DNA of 64,000 nt from Owenia fusiformis (lineage: Eukaryota > Annelida > Polychaeta > Sabellida > Oweniidae), in the NCBI GenBank assembly GCA_903813345.2, contig CAIIXF020000001.1:32652556-32716555 (forward strand), in the 5' to 3' direction. The notes beneath the pieces were generated by a model. It was not told the origin of the DNA. It worked only from the letters and a program-made list of their open reading frames with translations, and did not search any database. Below are positions 1 to 10,750 of the stretch, in pieces. The translations under genes were made by a program, and so were the position numbers. How positions within the stretch are numbered: the first letter of the stretch is position 1; every line of letters begins with the position of its first letter.

Positions 1-2165
1 TTTAACAGATGAAAGGAAATTGAGTGATAATGTCCTAAATAACAATATTCAAGAATCTGAAGTGTATACGGCCTTAAATAAAGTTAATGATAATAGATCT
101 GCTGGGATTGATGGTTTGCCCTCAAGCATAATTAAGAACTGCATATCACTTGTTCCTGATATCACTGCTCTTTTTAATCATATTTTTCTAAGTGGAGATT
201 ACCCAAATGAATGGAGCATAGGCATGTTGTCAACTATTTTTAAACAAGGTAGTAAAATTGATCCTGATAATTATAGAGGAATAAATGTTTTAGCTTGTAT
301 AGGCAATGTGTTCGACTCAGTCATCCAGAATAGACTTGTTTTCAATGCTGAAATGTTGAACACCCAAGATCCACTTCAAGGTGCCTATAAAACTGGACAC
401 CAGACAAGTGACAATTTATATATCTTAAGCACTCTTATATCTCACTATAAACGATTGAAGAAACCAGTATATTGTATTATGATTGACTTCAAAAAAGCGT
501 TTGATTTTGTAAATAGGTCTGCACTAATGTATAAACTATGCAAAGCAGGTATATCACCAAGTTCAAATATTTTTAAAATTATTTCCAGTATGTATAAAAA
601 ATCCAAAGCTTGCCTCAAACTCAAAGATGGTATCGTCCCTACTTTTGAGACAGATGCCGGTGTAATGCAGGGCTCTGTCCTTAGTACTTATTTATTTAAC
701 CACTTTCTTGATGATTTGTCAGACTATTTACCGAAGGAGTATGGACTTCAATTTGACGGTGATAAGATAAACCATTTACTTTGGGCTGATGATTTAATTT
801 TATTGTCAAATACTGAAGATGGAGCTCAAAAAATGTTAAATTGTTTATTTAAGTTCTGTAAGAGGTATCACCTTATTGTTAACACATTAAAGACGAAATC
901 AATAATTTTTAATTCAAAATCCAATGTGCAATTCACTTTTAATGACAACATTATTGAAAGCGTTAACCACTATAAATATTTGGGCTGCATATTTAATAAT
1001 AACATTAATTTTGATAAACACATAGGTTATCTCCAAGAACAGGCAAGGAAAGCCCTTTTTAAAATTAAGCAACAGTATAAAAAATTTAACGATGTTCCTA
1101 TCTCCGTTGCCCTGCATCTTTTTGATAGCTTGGTTGAACCAATTTTAATGTATGCCTCTGAGATATGGTATAGTAAGAAGCATGTAAAAGCTATAGAAAC
1201 AATACACTTATCATTCCTTAAATGTTTGCTTGGTGTGAAAAAATCAACAGCTACACCGGCTGTTTATGGGGAGCTAGGACGTTATCCTTTAAAAATTCGT
1301 TTCAACATTAAGCTGATTAAATATTGGCTGCGTTTAATGAAATTACCTGAAGAAAATATGCTCAATAAATCATATTTGTATGACCTTGAAATGAATGGTT
1401 TGGGTTACTCTGGCACTTGGTCCAGTAAAGTTATTGACATATTAAAACAATGTGATTTATTCTCTCATTGGTTGACTCAAAATGTTGAAGATGATTATAT
1501 ATTTATTCAAACGATCACAAAGAAATTAAAAAGTAATTATGCACTTCAATGGAAACAGGATATTCTTACTTTTCCTGTTCTTAGAACTTATATAAAATTC
1601 AAAAATACTTTCACCAAAGAATTATATTTAAACATTCAAAATAAAAAGTATAGACATGCATTAACTAGGCTCAGGATGAGTTCACATAAATTACAGATAG
1701 AAGTTGGGCGGTACTCAAAACCAAAGCCAAAACCCACAAGTGAAAGGTTGTGTAGTGAATGTGGGGTAATTGAGGATGAGCTTCACTTTATCACAAGCTG
1801 TACAAAGAACTTAAAACACAGAGAGCTTTTGTTTGAAACTTTAGAATCTGATCTGAAACAGTGCAAAGATCCAGATAAACTGTTTGAAACTATTATGTCT
1901 AGTAAAAGCTCTCATGTTAACTTACATTTAGCCAAATTTGTATATCACTCTTTTAAAAATTTGGAAAATGATTAATATTATGTAAACATTTTTTTAAAAC
2001 ACATGTATTATGGATACACCACACTGATATCATACCCTGACATGTGAAACTGATGTAAAGTAGTTTTGTAGTATGTAGTTGTAGTTTGTAGTTTTTTGTA
2101 CACTGTAGTGACTGATATGTCATTTACATGACATGGTTATTGAGTCAATAAAAGATATATATATA
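1..2165 (+). mobile_element. LINE retrotransposon, copy 1 (3' part)
   Basis: This is the 3' portion of an APE-type non-LTR retrotransposon; the 5' part lies outside the window. It aligns without gaps to copy 2 (window position x matches x+49,493) until copy 2 breaks off near 51,053, with one exception, an extra T here near 240. By eye there are about 17 substitutions in about 1,550 bases. After the stop codon comes a 3' UTR of about 190 bp with an AATAAA at about 2147 and a short AT-repeat tail instead of a long poly(A), as in CR1/L2-like LINEs. The exact 3' boundary is inferred from that tail. Confidence 0.9.
2..1975 (+). CDS. LINE ORF2 reverse transcriptase, C-terminal part, intact frame
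   Basis: This frame encodes a reverse transcriptase that would copy the element's own RNA at a nicked chromosomal target. It is open from the window edge, so the true start lies upstream; copy 2 shows the endonuclease that should precede it. Visible in order: the finger motif SAGIDGLPSSIIK; DFKKAFDFVNR (first catalytic Asp); GVMQGSVLSTYLFNHFLDDL; LLWADDLILLSN (the catalytic Asp pair, a W-ADD variant of Y/F-ADD); HYKYLGC; the thumb-like segment VYGELGRYPLKIRFNIKLIKYWL; and a C-terminal CCHC-like finger, CSECGVIEDELHFITSC. There is no stop or frameshift across 657 codons, which suggests recent mobility. Clade placement near CR1/L2/Jockey is an inference from domain order and from ORF1 of copy 2. 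Confidence 0.93.
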   Translation, partial: LTDERKLSDNVLNNNIQESEVYTALNKVNDNRSAGIDGLPSSIIKNCISLVPDITALFNHIFLSGDYPNEWSIGMLSTIFKQGSKIDPDNYRGINVLACIGNVFDSVIQNRLVFNAEMLNTQDPLQGAYKTGHQTSDNLYILSTLISHYKRLKKPVYCIMIDFKKAFDFVNRSALMYKLCKAGISPSSNIFKIISSMYKKSKACLKLKDGIVPTFETDAGVMQGSVLSTYLFNHFLDDLSDYLPKEYGLQFDGDKINHLLWADDLILLSNTEDGAQKMLNCLFKFCKRYHLIVNTLKTKSIIFNSKSNVQFTFNDNIIESVNHYKYLGCIFNNNINFDKHIGYLQEQARKALFKIKQQYKKFNDVPISVALHLFDSLVEPILMYASEIWYSKKHVKAIETIHLSFLKCLLGVKKSTATPAVYGELGRYPLKIRFNIKLIKYWLRLMKLPEENMLNKSYLYDLEMNGLGYSGTWSSKVIDILKQCDLFSHWLTQNVEDDYIFIQTITKKLKSNYALQWKQDILTFPVLRTYIKFKNTFTKELYLNIQNKKYRHALTRLRMSSHKLQIEVGRYSKPKPKPTSERLCSECGVIEDELHFITSCTKNLKHRELLFETLESDLKQCKDPDKLFETIMSSKSSHVNLHLAKFVYHSFKNLEND

Positions 2166-2396
2166 TTAGTATTGTAACATTTGTGATCTATAAAGCATAC
2201 ATCAAAGAATTTAATAATGGAATAAAACGGAATTTTGAAGGAATTGTTAAAACTCTAAAATTCGAAATTTATGTACGTAAAAATGTATTTTTTAAAAACA
2301 AATGGAATATGATAAGATTGTAATTGATTTATTACTACTGTATCTGTACTTACTTTAAAAAACTGAAATAAACTATATTGAAAAAAAAAAAATAAA
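2166..2396. other. short AT-rich spacer
   Basis: No gene is seen. The stretch ends in a run of about 12 A at 2381-2392 just before the minisatellite; this could be a retroposed tail, but nothing upstream of it is recognisable. Confidence 0.5.
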
Positions 2397-2956
2397 ATAT
2401 TCCAGCCTGATTGAAGAGCTTTGCTGGATTGAGAGACTCTGTCATTTCCCGACAGTTTATACAATATTCCAGCCTGACTGAAGAAATACTGCTGGACTGA
2501 GGAATTTTGTCACTTCCAGACATAGTCTATACAACGCCAGCCTGTTTGAAGAGCTTTGCTGGATTGAGAAACTCTGTCATTTCCCGACATAGTTTATACA
2601 ATATTCAAGCCTGTTTGCAGAAATACTGCTGGACTGAGGAACTTTGCCATTTCCAAAGTTCATAATATTCCAGCCTGATTGAAGAGCTTTGCTGGATTGA
2701 GAAACTCTGTCATTTCCCGACATAGTTTATACAATATTCCAGCCTGACTGAAGAAATACTGCTGGACTGAGGAACTTTGCCATTTCCCGACATAGTTTAT
2801 ACAATATTCCAGCCTGACTGAAGAAATACTGCTGGACTGAGGAACTTTGCCATTTCCAGACAAAGTTATAATATTCCAGCCTGATTGAGGAACTTTGCTG
2901 GATTGAGAAACTCTGTCATTTCCCGACATAGTTTATACAATATTCCAGCCTGACTG
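2397..2956. repeat. minisatellite, 65-70 bp units of two alternating types
   Basis: Eight full units and one partial unit start near 2397, 2463, 2533, 2601, 2665, 2733, 2804, 2869 and 2938. Each begins with (A)TATTCCAGCCTG. Type A continues with GAAGAGCTTTGCTGGATTGA, type B with GAAGAAATACTGCTGGACTG. Many units end in TTTCCCGACATAGTTTATAC. The order is A-B-A-B-A-B-B-A-(B), so the higher-order repeat is a dimer with one local slip. The reverse-strand ORFs here (2255-2464, 2660-2929) are by-products of the repeat. Confidence 0.93.
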
Positions 2957-3671
2957 TTTCAGTATGAGTTTTTGGTATGAGGCAGAGGTTGAGAGATGAA
3001 CTGTTACCAGCCGTTCAGTTGATAAAACCAGCGAACACAAAGGAGACAGTTTGGGTAAAATGGGTCTCCCAGGCTATCTAAAGCTTAAATAATTTTGAAT
3101 TGATTAAAAGTTACGGAATTCTTTGAAGAATGAGTACAACTGCATGAATGGCTGGCATATAACATGAAAGATTGGATAATGTGACTGAAATAAAGAAGCT
3201 CCAAGTTTCACAAGAACACCGAGAATTATCACACATGACCAATGATGAGAATGTTCAGTGTCTTTTAAGACTAAAAATGAAATTTAAATAGCCTCCTTTT
3301 AAATTATAACTTTGAACAATCAAGTGGATACAGATAATTCAGGTCAACTCAAGTCAACTCTCAACAACATACAATATTAACTATTATAACTACATTGTAA
3401 CAATAATTCTATTCTAATTCCAATCATAACTCTTGGTGATGCCTAATCGAAGGAGGAGTGCTCAATAAGCCTCCTAGAAATGGAGTAGGAATGTGCACCG
3501 CATGTAGAAGAAGAACCTGAGGACGATGGTGCATCTACCTCAAAGGCACTCGTAACATCTCAAACAACAAGCGCAGTTGACAGCTGCCACAGCTGCAACG
3601 TAAGCACCTAATACCCCTACATTAGATAGTATTCGGATTATAATAAGCAATTTGGGTGCACAGTTTCCCAT
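2957..3671. other. intergenic, nothing recognised
   Basis: No domain, repeat or RNA gene was seen. From about 3450 base composition becomes less AT-rich and runs into the small ORF downstream. Confidence 0.5.
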
Positions 3672-3992
3672 ATGCCAGTTCCTGCACCAGTAATAACCAC
3701 TAGGCAGCCATTACATGGGCCTAATTACAACACATGGCCTAGCATCATCCAAGAACCATCCAATCTAGAACAAGTTACGGACAATATAATTGCGAAACAG
3801 GCTCAGCCTAACAAGACTGAATTGATTGACATTAGCACAAAGAGGCCTGCTGCTCCTTCTGCTGAAGGTGTGCTACATAAGATAAGGCGCAGCCTGAGCA
3901 CGGAAACGCGCCCATCAAAAGTCAGCCAGGAGCCTACTCATGCTCCTCATTGTCCTGGAAGTCTTGGTGACCCAATTCCAGAGGGAATTTGA
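3672..3992 (+). CDS. hypothetical Pro/Ser/Thr-rich ORF, possibly a gene remnant
   Basis: This 106-codon ORF starts with ATG and ends in TGA. The product is hydrophilic and rich in Pro, Ser and Thr, with no membrane segment, signal peptide or recognised motif. Composition differs from the AT-rich flanks, so it may be part of a decayed coding exon. The end (GSLGDPIPEGI) loosely recalls gag-like proteins of invertebrate retroelements, but this is too weak to name a family. No neighbour supports a function. Confidence 0.25.
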   Translation: MPVPAPVITTRQPLHGPNYNTWPSIIQEPSNLEQVTDNIIAKQAQPNKTELIDISTKRPAAPSAEGVLHKIRRSLSTETRPSKVSQEPTHAPHCPGSLGDPIPEGI

Positions 3993-4670
3993 CGGCCAGC
4001 GAGTATACCAATACGGGGAGCGAGTATCTGTAGCAGATGGAAATACATTCCCATGAGATATTGTATATATAGTCAAAAGTCATAACTATTTATTGAGTGT
4101 AATGAAACATATCCTTCGCTAACTGCTTTTGTTTGAGATAATTATCATTAAACTGTATCCCTTATATTTTTTAATTAATTTTTATGTGTGTCATTGATCC
4201 TAATCCACCCTATAGTCTGGTGTTTGTAGAACATTGCACCTCGTACAACTTATTCTCACAAATATCAAACCTCATTAACTAATTAATTTTTTGTGTGAAT
4301 ATGAAGAGTCCAAGCATTGCTTTTTATATTTATTGTATAGCTATATTTTTTTTGATATCCATGATTTTTTAAAACAAAATCTCACCGTTAGATTTCGAGC
4401 TATTCATGTTTACTAATTTTTCTAATTTGAAAACAATGCAAATCTCATTTTTTCAAAGAAAAAAAATTGAAATTCTAAGACGGTGAAAAATCATTAAAAA
4501 ATACACAGATTCAGAATCCAGCAAGCATTTTCCCTTATTCCTCTCCGTTAAGAAGTTTTGTAAGGTGGTGGGTTTCTTTAATATGTGTCAAATTAATTTC
4601 ATGAGCGCAGCCATATTGTTTTTATTTAGCGCATGCGCAAAGCCTGTTCTAATGTAATAAGGGGAGGAGC
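3993..4670. other. intergenic, with one NRF1-type palindrome
   Basis: AT-rich DNA with no gene. At 4629-4638 the sequence GCGCATGCGC matches the palindromic core bound by NRF1-type factors in animals. It lies about 30 bp upstream of a small ORF at 4671, so promoter activity is possible but unsupported otherwise. Confidence 0.4.
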
Positions 4671-4874
4671 ATGAAGATGAGCCTGCAGAGGAGAAGTGGG
4701 AGGATAGAAGGCCAGGGACCAGCCAAAGACCTTAACAGCAAGTGCATCTTCCCCGTAACAGATTCCCACATATTTCCATATAAATCAGAGAAAAATGTGA
4801 AACTTTTTAAACATGGTAAAGGAGATCAGTGTTTGCATATCATATACATAGTGGTCAACAATACAGCTGGATAG
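4671..4874 (+). CDS. small hypothetical ORF downstream of NRF1-like motif
   Basis: A 67-codon ATG-initiated ORF begins about 30 bp after a GCGCATGCGC palindrome. The N-terminus is basic (MKMSLQRRSGRIEGQG) and the C-terminus hydrophobic (HIIYIVVNNTAG). No family is recognised. It could be a first exon or chance; only the nearby motif favours the former. Confidence 0.15.
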   Translation: MKMSLQRRSGRIEGQGPAKDLNSKCIFPVTDSHIFPYKSEKNVKLFKHGKGDQCLHIIYIVVNNTAG

Positions 4875-5969
4875 TCAGCTGTACTTCATAATAAACGTGT
4901 TTATAAATTTTACAGATTTTGTATGTTGTGAATTGTATAATCCCCAGGTGTTACAATAGTAACAAAAATTGCAATTGCATTGAGGATTTCAGGATATAAT
5001 GCTACTTTTTCAGCTTACATAAATCTGAACTTTATTCAAAACAAGCATTGATAGAAAGCTGAGAACATCAAGCTCAGAGCAGATGTTGAATGTTGAACGC
5101 TGAAGTGTCCACCTTGTAAAGATGTAGATATTTCTGTTATTCGTTATGGCACCAGTATGCATTTTTAACTGTGGACCCTGATAGTAGACCTTATAAGACC
5201 CCTGACCCAATGGCCAAACAGCATGAGGAAATTCTGGTCAATTCATATAAACCATTTGGATCACATTCTATATATATTCTATTAATTTATCTACTCCAGC
5301 AGGACTTTTGTACTTTTCTTTCATAATGGCTACTCACTGAACAGCAGAAACCATAGGCTGGTCAACCAGGTGTTGAGGTCAATTACCTAGAATTGGACAC
5401 AAGTCAGACAGCAGCCATAGAGGTCAGCTTTCAGCTATTTCCGCCTGAACATATGTGTCACTAGCAGCTCGCTGTACAGGCCGTCACTGGAGTACTTAGC
5501 TCTGATTTAAATGGCCTGAAGCCTCCATTGTGGCCTCCATTGTGAGCAGTGTTTTGAATAGGGAGGGGTGCGACGACGATGCAAGTGAAAATTGATTTCC
5601 TCGTCCCTAGACCTGGATGAAACTGAGCCAATTCATCCCGAGGACGGTGGTGGTGATAGGCGCTAAAATTCCAGGGAAGATGCAACACATTTGCTGAGTA
5701 AGAAGACAGAGCAAGATATAGTGAATGAGCAGGTATATTAAGATTATCATCAATCATATGATTCCACCATCGGATCAATGAAGTGATGGCTTTTTAATGG
5801 TTAAAAAATGAAAGTGAAATATGTCCTTTGTTACATGAGGCAAAATTTGGAAAGTGACAAAACAAGTAAAAATTGCATCAAAATCAGAGCAGTTCACAAT
5901 CACATATGTCTAAAAATTTTACAACTAAACGGATAAAAATTGTGACTAAGCAGAGAGGAGGATTTGAGG
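4875..5969. other. intergenic, with half of a 19-bp direct repeat
   Basis: No gene is supported. The 19-base string GACCCCTGACCCAATGGCC at 5197-5215 recurs at 6597-6615 with weaker similarity around it, so the two places share a repeat. Small reverse-strand ORFs here have no recognisable content. Confidence 0.45.
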
Positions 5970-6190
5970 TTACAAGAGAGAGTGTGTGAGAAAGATGAGA
6001 AGAAGAAAGATCAGAAGGAAAGAAGAGGAAAGAGGAAGAAAGGAAAGAAGAGGAAAGAGGTAGAAAGGAGGTGAGGGGAAGAAGAAGACGGGAGGAAAGC
6101 GAAGAAAGTTGAGAAGGAGACAAAGAAGAGGACTGATGAGAAAGCGGGGAAGAGGAAGGAAGACAAGGACAGGATGACAAAGGACTTCAA
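5970..6190. repeat. purine-only low-complexity tract
   Basis: About 220 bases of almost pure A/G on the + strand, built from AAGAGGAAAG-like words. The minus-strand Ser/Leu/Phe/Pro-rich ORFs covering it (5884-6217) are artefacts of the polypyrimidine strand. Such tracts can form triplex DNA; nothing more can be claimed. Confidence 0.85.
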
Positions 6191-6249
6191 ACGACCAAAT
6201 GTACACAAGACTGACAACAGACGAAAAACGATGAAAGGTTCAGGACGTC

Positions 6250-6594
6250 ATGGACATTTTTGAGGACAAGACGGAACCAGACAACTATACTTTACCAAGG
6301 AAGAACGTACCAACGATGGATAAGAGCTTAGACATGGAGTTACAGGAGAGTGTGAACGCTCCTCCGTACCAGGACCTCCAGATGGACACACGGACAGTGG
6401 AACTGATGGACTGGACAGATGAACCAGGACTTCCAGACGAACAAGGACTTATAGTGGACTCAGTGACAGACAATGTAGTTCCAGAAGTGACAGACCTGAC
6501 GAACAAGCCAAAACCCACAACAGAGCAACAGACAGACGGATTGGTACCTGAACAAGGATCGGAACAATTGATGGACCAGATGGATGCACATTAG
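6250..6594 (+). CDS. hypothetical acidic ORF
   Basis: This 114-codon ATG-initiated ORF directly follows the purine tract. The product is strongly acidic and hydrophilic, rich in Asp, Glu, Thr, Pro and Gln, with loosely repeated phrases (EPGLPDEQGL, then DGLVPEQGSEQ). It resembles a disordered exon more than random AT-rich DNA. No domain is recognised, and the stop is followed immediately by the 19-bp repeat shared with 5.2 kb. It may be a real exon, a transposon remnant or chance. Confidence 0.25.
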   Translation: MDIFEDKTEPDNYTLPRKNVPTMDKSLDMELQESVNAPPYQDLQMDTRTVELMDWTDEPGLPDEQGLIVDSVTDNVVPEVTDLTNKPKPTTEQQTDGLVPEQGSEQLMDQMDAH

Positions 6595-8199
6595 AGGACC
6601 CCTGACCCAATGGCCCCATGGTACGAGGAGCCATGCCTGATCCATGCCATCCAGGCCATGTCTAAATTTCTTCTATTCCTCAAGTTGGGGTGTAACCTAA
6701 TATCACCTGAAAATGCAGCTTCATTGGAGGAACAAATGCGCCTTTGGAACCTATATGATATGGAATGATCTAGTGAACAAACATGGAAGAATATTCAAGG
6801 TGAAGGAGACACCATGGATTCTTGGATGCATCACTAATAATCCTGGCTTTCATGGTTTATGTACTAACAGATTAACACTAGATGCAGCTATAAAATGCAA
6901 TATCCCAATGGATTCAATGGACCAATTGATCCACATAGGCGCCCTGTGGCATACAGACAGCTTGTGCAAGCTGCTTGGGGTGTCTTGTCCTACCTTCATG
7001 TGCTGTACTCTGCATCAGAGCTCACTATCCTCCTCCAGGACAACATGAAGAACTGCATCAATTTGTAGGGTTACAAGGAAGTTGAAAGAGAGAGGTTATG
7101 AGACGTGAAATGTTGATACAGCTGAGATCATCAAGTTGGGAAAAACTAATACAAGACTATAAATTTGATGAGAAATTGGACACATTTATTGGTATGAATG
7201 ATATAATAAGATGAACTTGGTGGCACATATAATTTGTTGTTTCTAATTGATGTTCAAAATATTCATCTAGGCAAAAAGGTTTACCTTATTTGTCAGCAAA
7301 AGTGTGGCCTTACGCTATCATCAAGCCCTGTTTGTTTTATTGCTTTCTACCCTATCCTGTATGGAATGTTGTTAAAAATTAACAAAAATTTAATGAACAT
7401 ATCTTCATTGAACTTAGTATGTAGTCTTATTTAATATGACCATCTACATCAGCGTTTATTTAGTCTTTTATAAGTGCAATCTTTTAAAAAAGATCCTTCG
7501 GCTAAAGCGAGAGATCAACCTCAACAGATGTTTTAATAAATGGCAGACCATATGATTTTAAGATTAGAGGAAAGCATTCAATATCTCACAAAGTAAAGTG
7601 TCTGTTTTAATTGATGAAATATTCTCATTATGATTTTTAAAAATCTAAACTTTTTTTTCTCCAGAATAAACGTTTTCACTAGTGCACAGTGGTCCACATG
7701 CCAAGCCAAGTAATTTGGCTAGAGACTCAAGTAACCTTAGGCCAAATATCTTTCTCACTTGTGACATTTTTCCAAGATTCAAATCAACAACCATGAGGGT
7801 CATATGAATATTTTCTCTTACAAAGACAAAGTTTAAAATATACTAAATTTCATGGTAAAAATGAGTATTTTGGAAATAGAAAAATTATTTAACATGCAAT
7901 TTACAGGGATTAAACAGTTTAGACAAATGAAAATTTGACTTTCATGAACATTAATTCATTCAAAAAAATTTAATGTGATGGCACTTATTTGTATCATCAA
8001 TTAAAATACATGTTTTTCATTCATTTCCAGAGTGACCAAAAACAGTGAGAAACTACACAAGCTGGTTGATCCAGATCCATTAAGAAGCTATACAAGATCC
8101 AAAATGGCCAGGTGTGAATTATGCAAGATATAACTTCAAATCAACATCACTAGTATCCCATCCCCTGACACAGTGGACAATACTGCATTCTCTAAATAA
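6595..8199. other. intergenic, no gene recognised
   Basis: Short ORFs at 6713-7048 and 7234-7434 show no known domain. From about 8030, following the acceptor-like TTTCCAG, the sequence starts to look coding but is broken by stops, the last one at 8197-8199. Confidence 0.4.
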
Positions 8200-8664
8200 A
8201 AAGCACACATCCCAAGAACATTCTCCATATCAGCAATATCTACTCATATAGAGAAATCAGGCAAAACGATCAGTGTTGATAAGCTCAACTCCAGAGGATA
8301 TAGCTTCTTCCACGAAGGATATGTTCACAAGATACTTGCCAGGACTAATGTATCAAGAAATTGTGAAGTGAAGGCCCAATGTTATAAATCTATGAGGAAA
8401 AATGAAACTACACATCAACTGTGTGTTGAAATTTCTCAAAATGTACTTGTTAAAACTGTAAAATGTTCTTGCGTTGCGGGTGCTTCAGGTGTGTGCAATC
8501 ATGTATTTACCCTCTTACATTTATGCAACCATGTTGTTCATGCAAAACTTGAACACTGTAATGATAACACCACATGTACTGATTCTAAGCCCCACCCTTT
8601 GGACTTTGTGATATTTTCAATTATTTCTTATACTCTACAGCAGAATACAATCAGCAGAAACTGA
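8200..8664 (+). pseudogene. SWIM zinc-finger protein fragment
   Basis: One frame is open for about 155 codons without a good start. It holds the block GYSFFHEGYVHKI, then SMRKNETTHQL, then a SWIM-type zinc finger at about 8461-8520: VKCSCVAGASGVCNHVFTLL, with CxC ... CxH spacing. SWIM fingers bind zinc and usually mediate DNA or protein contacts. This arrangement recurs, as I recall it, in invertebrate multi-copy proteins that also carry a YqaJ-type exonuclease and are often transposon-associated; no YqaJ domain was found here. Upstream stops and the missing rest of the gene indicate a remnant or one exon of a decayed gene. Confidence 0.7.
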
Positions 8665-8689
8665 AGGTCTGTCAAAAATCTAAAATGTT

Positions 8690-9750
8690 GTCACACTCAG
8701 AATAAATTTTTTGTGACCAGTACAGTTAGACCGAGTACCAGCAACAAAACATTCCAAGTAAAAGATTGTTATGAGACAATGATAGGTCTTAGTCTAGATG
8801 GTTTAGTACCAGGGGATGTTCTGGCAGCATTCTGTAATTGTATGGGAGGGTAAGTAATTTCTTTATTAAGTGACATACCTGAAGTACTTTTCAGATTTTT
8901 CTTCTAGGGCACTTATTCACCACCTCTTGGACTCCTACTTCACCTATAGGTACATGTATTTTGAACATTGAAAGGCCACGGTTTGACAAATCATTGACAT
9001 GTTGGGACCTCGCATACCAATAATTTTGTTGTATATTTTTTTCAGGCAGTTATTTAAATTAGTCTAAATTGATATGCAACAATTGCAAGGGTATATCAAC
9101 AATTATCTGTAGCAGATGCCACACAAACTGACAAGGGAATCATTCTACATTTGTAGTTTGTACAATGTTCATATTGAAGGTTACATGAAAAAATCTAAAA
9201 TTTGATCTTAAACTAGGAAAAATAGCAAATGAAATGCTACTTAAATTATGCCTTGTTACGTTAGTTCTTCAGAGCTGATGGTGGTTGCCGGCATGTTGGT
9301 GCCACTCTATACACTCTAGATGAGTTCTTAACAAATGTCAAATCTGTGACAGAAGGGCCCTATGGAAGGGAATGTTTTTTCCAAGGCCATGGAGGCAGGT
9401 ATTTTTTGCACCCTCATCCGGGAAGATGACACATCTGCAATATCAAAACTCCCCAAAACAGTAAAGAAATTATCAGATGCCAATCACACAATGAAGTATG
9501 TTCATGCTGATCTCAATAACCTAAAGAAAGATCACAAAGCCCTGACTGAGAGTGTGTGTAATGAGATAAAGTTCTCTATCGTGATGTTCAAAATCAAAAT
9601 GATATAGAAATGGCCTGAAGGCTATGGGGCAGCATATGTTTGCACAACATGAATTCTGTAATGAAAAATGGTGTGGCTCCCTCAAGAACCCTTCAGAATA
9701 TAAACATACTAACATAACTTATGATTTACAAGGTGCTCTAAAGGACAGCT
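8690..9750 (+). pseudogene. second SWIM-type protein, two exons and degraded tail
   Basis: Exon A (about 8690-8849) ends GDVLAAFCNCMGG and is followed at 8850 by GTAAGT. Exon B starts at 9273 after TTCTTCAG and reads on in the same frame as ADGGCRHVGATLYTLDEFLT. Joining them completes a SWIM finger (CNC ... CRH), so the intron 8850-9272 lies inside the finger. Beyond about 9360 homology continues only with frame changes: KTVKKLSDANHTMKYV (about 9450) and AMGQHMFAQHEFCNEKWCGS (about 9623-9682), the latter typical of invertebrate transposon-derived SWIM proteins. The frame breaks make this a pseudogene. It is a different gene from the SWIM fragment just upstream. Confidence 0.72.
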
Positions 9751-10540
9751 CAATGATAACATCTACAAAAAGAAGACATGGTGTGTTGGAAAGTGTGAGG
9801 GATGGGAGCCAGTGGAGTTGTGGGCACTGTCACCTCAATGATATCATTTACAAAAGGAAGGCATCCAGTGTGAAGGATGGGACAACTGACTATCATAAAA
9901 ATACCATTGTTTTTTGTCCAACTGTGTCAGTGATGTTTTTGAGTATTTGATGCTTGAGTTGAAAGGAGATTCTTTTGGAGGTCCAATGTCCCTTGATAAC
10001 AAGAGGATTGTTGTTATTATGGTAGAAGTTCAAATGGAGGAGGTCATGTTGGAGAAGTTTCGGATGGTTTGTAGTTTCATAAGGGTCAAGGTTTGCACAA
10101 TTGCTTTTGGCCTTGGTGTTGATATTCGATCCGAATGTTGATCTTGTGAAACATTAAATCGGCTGCATCCCACATAAAATTACTTTTTTGCATAGTAGAT
10201 AATTTGTATTTGCTGCATTATACCTCCATCACTTGAGCCACTATATAATTTGAAAAGGTTTTACAAGAGCCAAAAATATTGTATGACCAAAACAAATAGC
10301 AATTTAAATATTACATCAATATATCTTAATTCAACAAGTATGTTTCTTGTTCATGCACATGAGAATTTGTTTTCCAGGATGGATGATTGAGGGACAGTAG
10401 TGAAGAAAGTGACTTCATTCCATTGCAGTAGAGCACTTCACGAGTTGATATTAATATAGAATTTTTGGAAGGACCAAATGTGACAAGGGAAGGGAAGGAC
10501 AAAATGTGACAAGGGAAGGGAAGGACAGCTTGGCTCAATT
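9751..10540. other. degraded tail region, no further gene recognised
   Basis: There is an imperfect ~95-bp direct repeat (about 9740-9810 and 9833-9895). The ORF at 9914-10141 has no recognisable domain. A short GGGAAGGGAAGGACAAAATG-type tandem duplication occurs at about 10,488-10,528. Confidence 0.35.
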
Positions 10541-10750
10541 TTGACACTTTCACATCTTGCTTTCAAAACTTTAGTTGACCATCTTTTGTCAAAATGTGAT
10601 CTGTCATTTAAATCTACAAGAAATCAAATATTAGCTTTAGAGGCACTCTACCAAGGCAAGGATATTGTGGCAGTTTTCCCCACTGGGAGTGGGAAAAGTT
10701 TAATTTATATTCTGTTCCTTATTCCTTTAGACATTCTAAGTAACCAATAA
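10541..10750 (+). pseudogene. RecQ-like helicase N-terminal fragment
   Basis: The frame encodes about 70 residues resembling the start of a superfamily 2 RecQ-type DNA helicase. It contains an RxxQ...ALEALYQGKD block followed by the Walker A loop AVFPTGSGKSLIY, which would bind ATP. A full RecQ core is about 350 residues or more; here the frame stops soon after motif I, and no DExH box or later motif was seen in the following 800 bases. It is a truncated copy or a lone exon. RecQ-like fragments occur both in host genes and in mobile elements; neighbours favour the latter. Confidence 0.6.

Noticed and set aside
2397-2956. CRISPR-like array of repeats and spacers
   Set aside because: The whole 65-70 bp unit repeats, with no unique spacers, in an animal genome.
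5884-6217. Reverse-strand Ser/Leu-rich ORFs that look like membrane proteins
   Set aside because: They are translations of a polypyrimidine tract in three frames, with no stop by composition.
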